Under the pieces are notes generated by a model, which saw nothing but the letters and a program-made list of their open reading frames with translations, was not told the DNA's origin and did not search any database. DNA of 64,000 nt. Origin: Vibrio sp. SS-MA-C1-2. Its GTDB lineage: Bacteria > Pseudomonadota > Gammaproteobacteria > Enterobacterales > Vibrionaceae. Position numbers and translations under genes: made by a program. Of this stretch, positions 62,796 through 64,000 are shown piece after piece. How positions within the stretch are numbered: position 1 is the first letter of the stretch; each line of letters opens with the position of its first letter. The stretch is taken from NCBI RefSeq assembly GCF_021513135.1, contig NZ_CP090981.1, forward strand, positions 1,054,001 through 1,118,000, read 5' to 3'.

Positions 62796-64000
62796 CTAAG
62801 GCGTATAGAACGTCTCTGAACCCGGTCCTACAGGTAAGCCAAATACGAATACCCAAACATAGAACAGAATACTCCAACCAAACATGAAGACGATAGAGTA
62901 AGGAACCATGGTAGCAATCAGCGTACCAATCCCTAGATTCTTCATATATCGTGTCGCAACGGCTAGGATTAAGCCGAAGTAACTCATCATAGGCGTAATA
63001 ATGTTAGTTGTTGAGTCACCAATACGGTAAGCCGCTTGAATCGTTTCTGGTGCATAACCCACAAGCATTAACATTGGTACAAAGATAGGTGCGGTTACTG
63101 CCCACTGTGCAGATGCTGAACCGATCATTAAGTTAATGAAACCACACATTAAGATAAATGCGAAGAATAGAGATGGACCAGTTAAACCGATAGACTGTAA
63201 GAAGTCTGCACCACCAACGGCAAAGACTTGGCCGAAGTTAGTCCACTTAAAGAATGCAACAAACTGAGCTGCAAAGAAGACCAATACAATGTATAGACCC
63301 ATTGATGACATAGATTTTGCCATTGCGTCGATAACATCACGATCATTCTTCATTGAACCCGTTACGCGACCGTATACAAAACCTGGAATCGCAAAGCAGA
63401 CAAAGATGAATGCCACGATACTTTTCAGGAATGGTGAGCCAGCAACTAGACCTGTTGTTGGGTTACGTAAAATGCCATCTTCAGGAACGATAGTATAAGC
63501 TAGGATTGCACCAACGATAACAATTGAGATACCGGCAAATTTAAGACCACGTTTCTCTGTTGCCGTTAAGCCGCCCATCTTATCATTTGATAAATCTTCA
63601 GCTGCATCTTCATCGTTATACTTGCCAAGTTTTGGCTCAACAATTTTCTCAGTAACAAATGCACCAGCAATAGCAATGAAGAAGGTTGAAACAAACATAA
63701 AGTACCAGTTAGCTTCTGGGCCAACGGTATAATTTGGATCAATCATCTGTGCCGCAGTCTGAGTAATACCAGAAAGCAGTGGATCAACCGTACCGATGAG
63801 TAGGTTTGCAGAGTAACCACCAGAAACACCCGCAAATGCAGCCGCTAGACCCGCTAAAGGATGACGCCCTAAAGAGTGGAATAACATGGCAGAAAGTGGA
63901 ATTAGAACAACATAGCCTAATTCAGATGCCGTGTTTGAGATGATACCAGCAAAAACAACCGTCACAGTTACCATGCGGTGAGATGCACCCATTACCATGC
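62796..64000 (-). CDS. AbgT-family transporter (second copy), N-terminus outside the window
   Basis: Partial: the frame runs off the right edge, leaving 401 C-terminal residues. Paralogue of the gene at 60071-61630 with the same landmarks: ISNTASELGYVVLIPLSAML, AFAGVSGGYSANLLIGTVDP, IMRNP-like ILRNPTTGLVAG, SASAQWAVTAPIFVPMLMLV and YRIGDSTTNIITPMM. The HTAADAG motif of the first copy is NTASELG here, and SGID is GTVD, so the substrates may differ. Own terminator downstream. Confidence 0.92.
   Translation of the reverse strand, partial: MVMGASHRMVTVTVVFAGIISNTASELGYVVLIPLSAMLFHSLGRHPLAGLAAAFAGVSGGYSANLLIGTVDPLLSGITQTAAQMIDPNYTVGPEANWYFMFVSTFFIAIAGAFVTEKIVEPKLGKYNDEDAAEDLSNDKMGGLTATEKRGLKFAGISIVIVGAILAYTIVPEDGILRNPTTGLVAGSPFLKSIVAFIFVCFAIPGFVYGRVTGSMKNDRDVIDAMAKSMSSMGLYIVLVFFAAQFVAFFKWTNFGQVFAVGGADFLQSIGLTGPSLFFAFILMCGFINLMIGSASAQWAVTAPIFVPMLMLVGYAPETIQAAYRIGDSTTNIITPMMSYFGLILAVATRYMKNLGIGTLIATMVPYSIVFMFGWSILFYVWVFVFGLPVGPGSETFYTP

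Noticed and set aside
1-64000. CRISPR array, prophage, integron or transposase genes
   Set aside because: No spaced direct repeats, phage structural genes, attC sites or transposase motifs were seen anywhere.

Overview
The window is about 64 kb of an AT-rich gammaproteobacterial chromosome. Gene content and order point to the family Vibrionaceae (Photobacterium, Aliivibrio or a close relative). The evidence is the ftsH-folP-secG-tRNA-Leu-rimP-nusA-infB-rbfA-truB-rpsO-pnp-nlpI block, holD-rimI-prfC, nupC-deoCABD, ytjB/serB-radA, ettA-slt-trpR-yjjX, and many ERIC-type intergenic repeats. I do not assign a species. Most of the window is vertically inherited core genome; accessory character rises after about 38 kb.

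Layout. 1-12.7 kb (+): the end of ftsH, folP, secG, tRNA-Leu(GAG), the rimP-nusA-infB-rbfA-truB translation/transcription operon, rpsO-pnp with an RNase III-type leader hairpin, and nlpI. The glmM gene that normally lies between folP and secG is absent. 12.7-16.1 kb: ubiUV (-) diverging from ubiT-yhbS (+), for O2-independent ubiquinone synthesis. 16.2-24 kb: holD-rimI, a CadC/ToxR-like membrane regulator split by a frameshift, prfC, yjjV and nupC. 24.5-28.8 kb: deoCABD nucleoside catabolism. 29-38.7 kb: ytjB, a frameshifted serB followed by a 17-bp tandem repeat, radA, an M23 peptidase, ettA, slt, trpR and yjjX.

38.8-46.3 kb: a Cu/Zn exporter with a repetitive Cys-Cys loop, yhgN, the hcp-hcr nitrosative-stress pair and a DEAD-box helicase. 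hcp is preceded by a sigma-54 promoter and three NorR-like inverted repeats. 46.4-51 kb (-): an unusual cbb3 oxidase operon (cytochrome c, ccoN, ccoO, and a 718-residue CcoP fused to a tri-heme dehydrogenase-type cytochrome c, five CxxCH motifs in all). It lies between two RhlE-like helicase genes. 52.7-54.7 kb (+): a GST, a SigZ-type sigma factor and an OsmC-family protein. 54.8-56.6 kb (-): a class II aldolase homologue lacking zinc ligands and a DeoR/AgaR-type regulator. 57.3-64 kb (-): a USP-SulP pair, two AbgT-family transporters and a flavin reductase-like protein.

The most notable observations are the penta-heme CcoP fusion oxidase, the sigma-54/NorR architecture of hcp, the loss of glmM from its usual place, two precise frameshifts (serB, cadC-like), the probable pseudo-enzyme aldolase and a two-size-class ERIC-like repeat family. 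All assignments come from reading motifs and remembered family sequences; no search was run.
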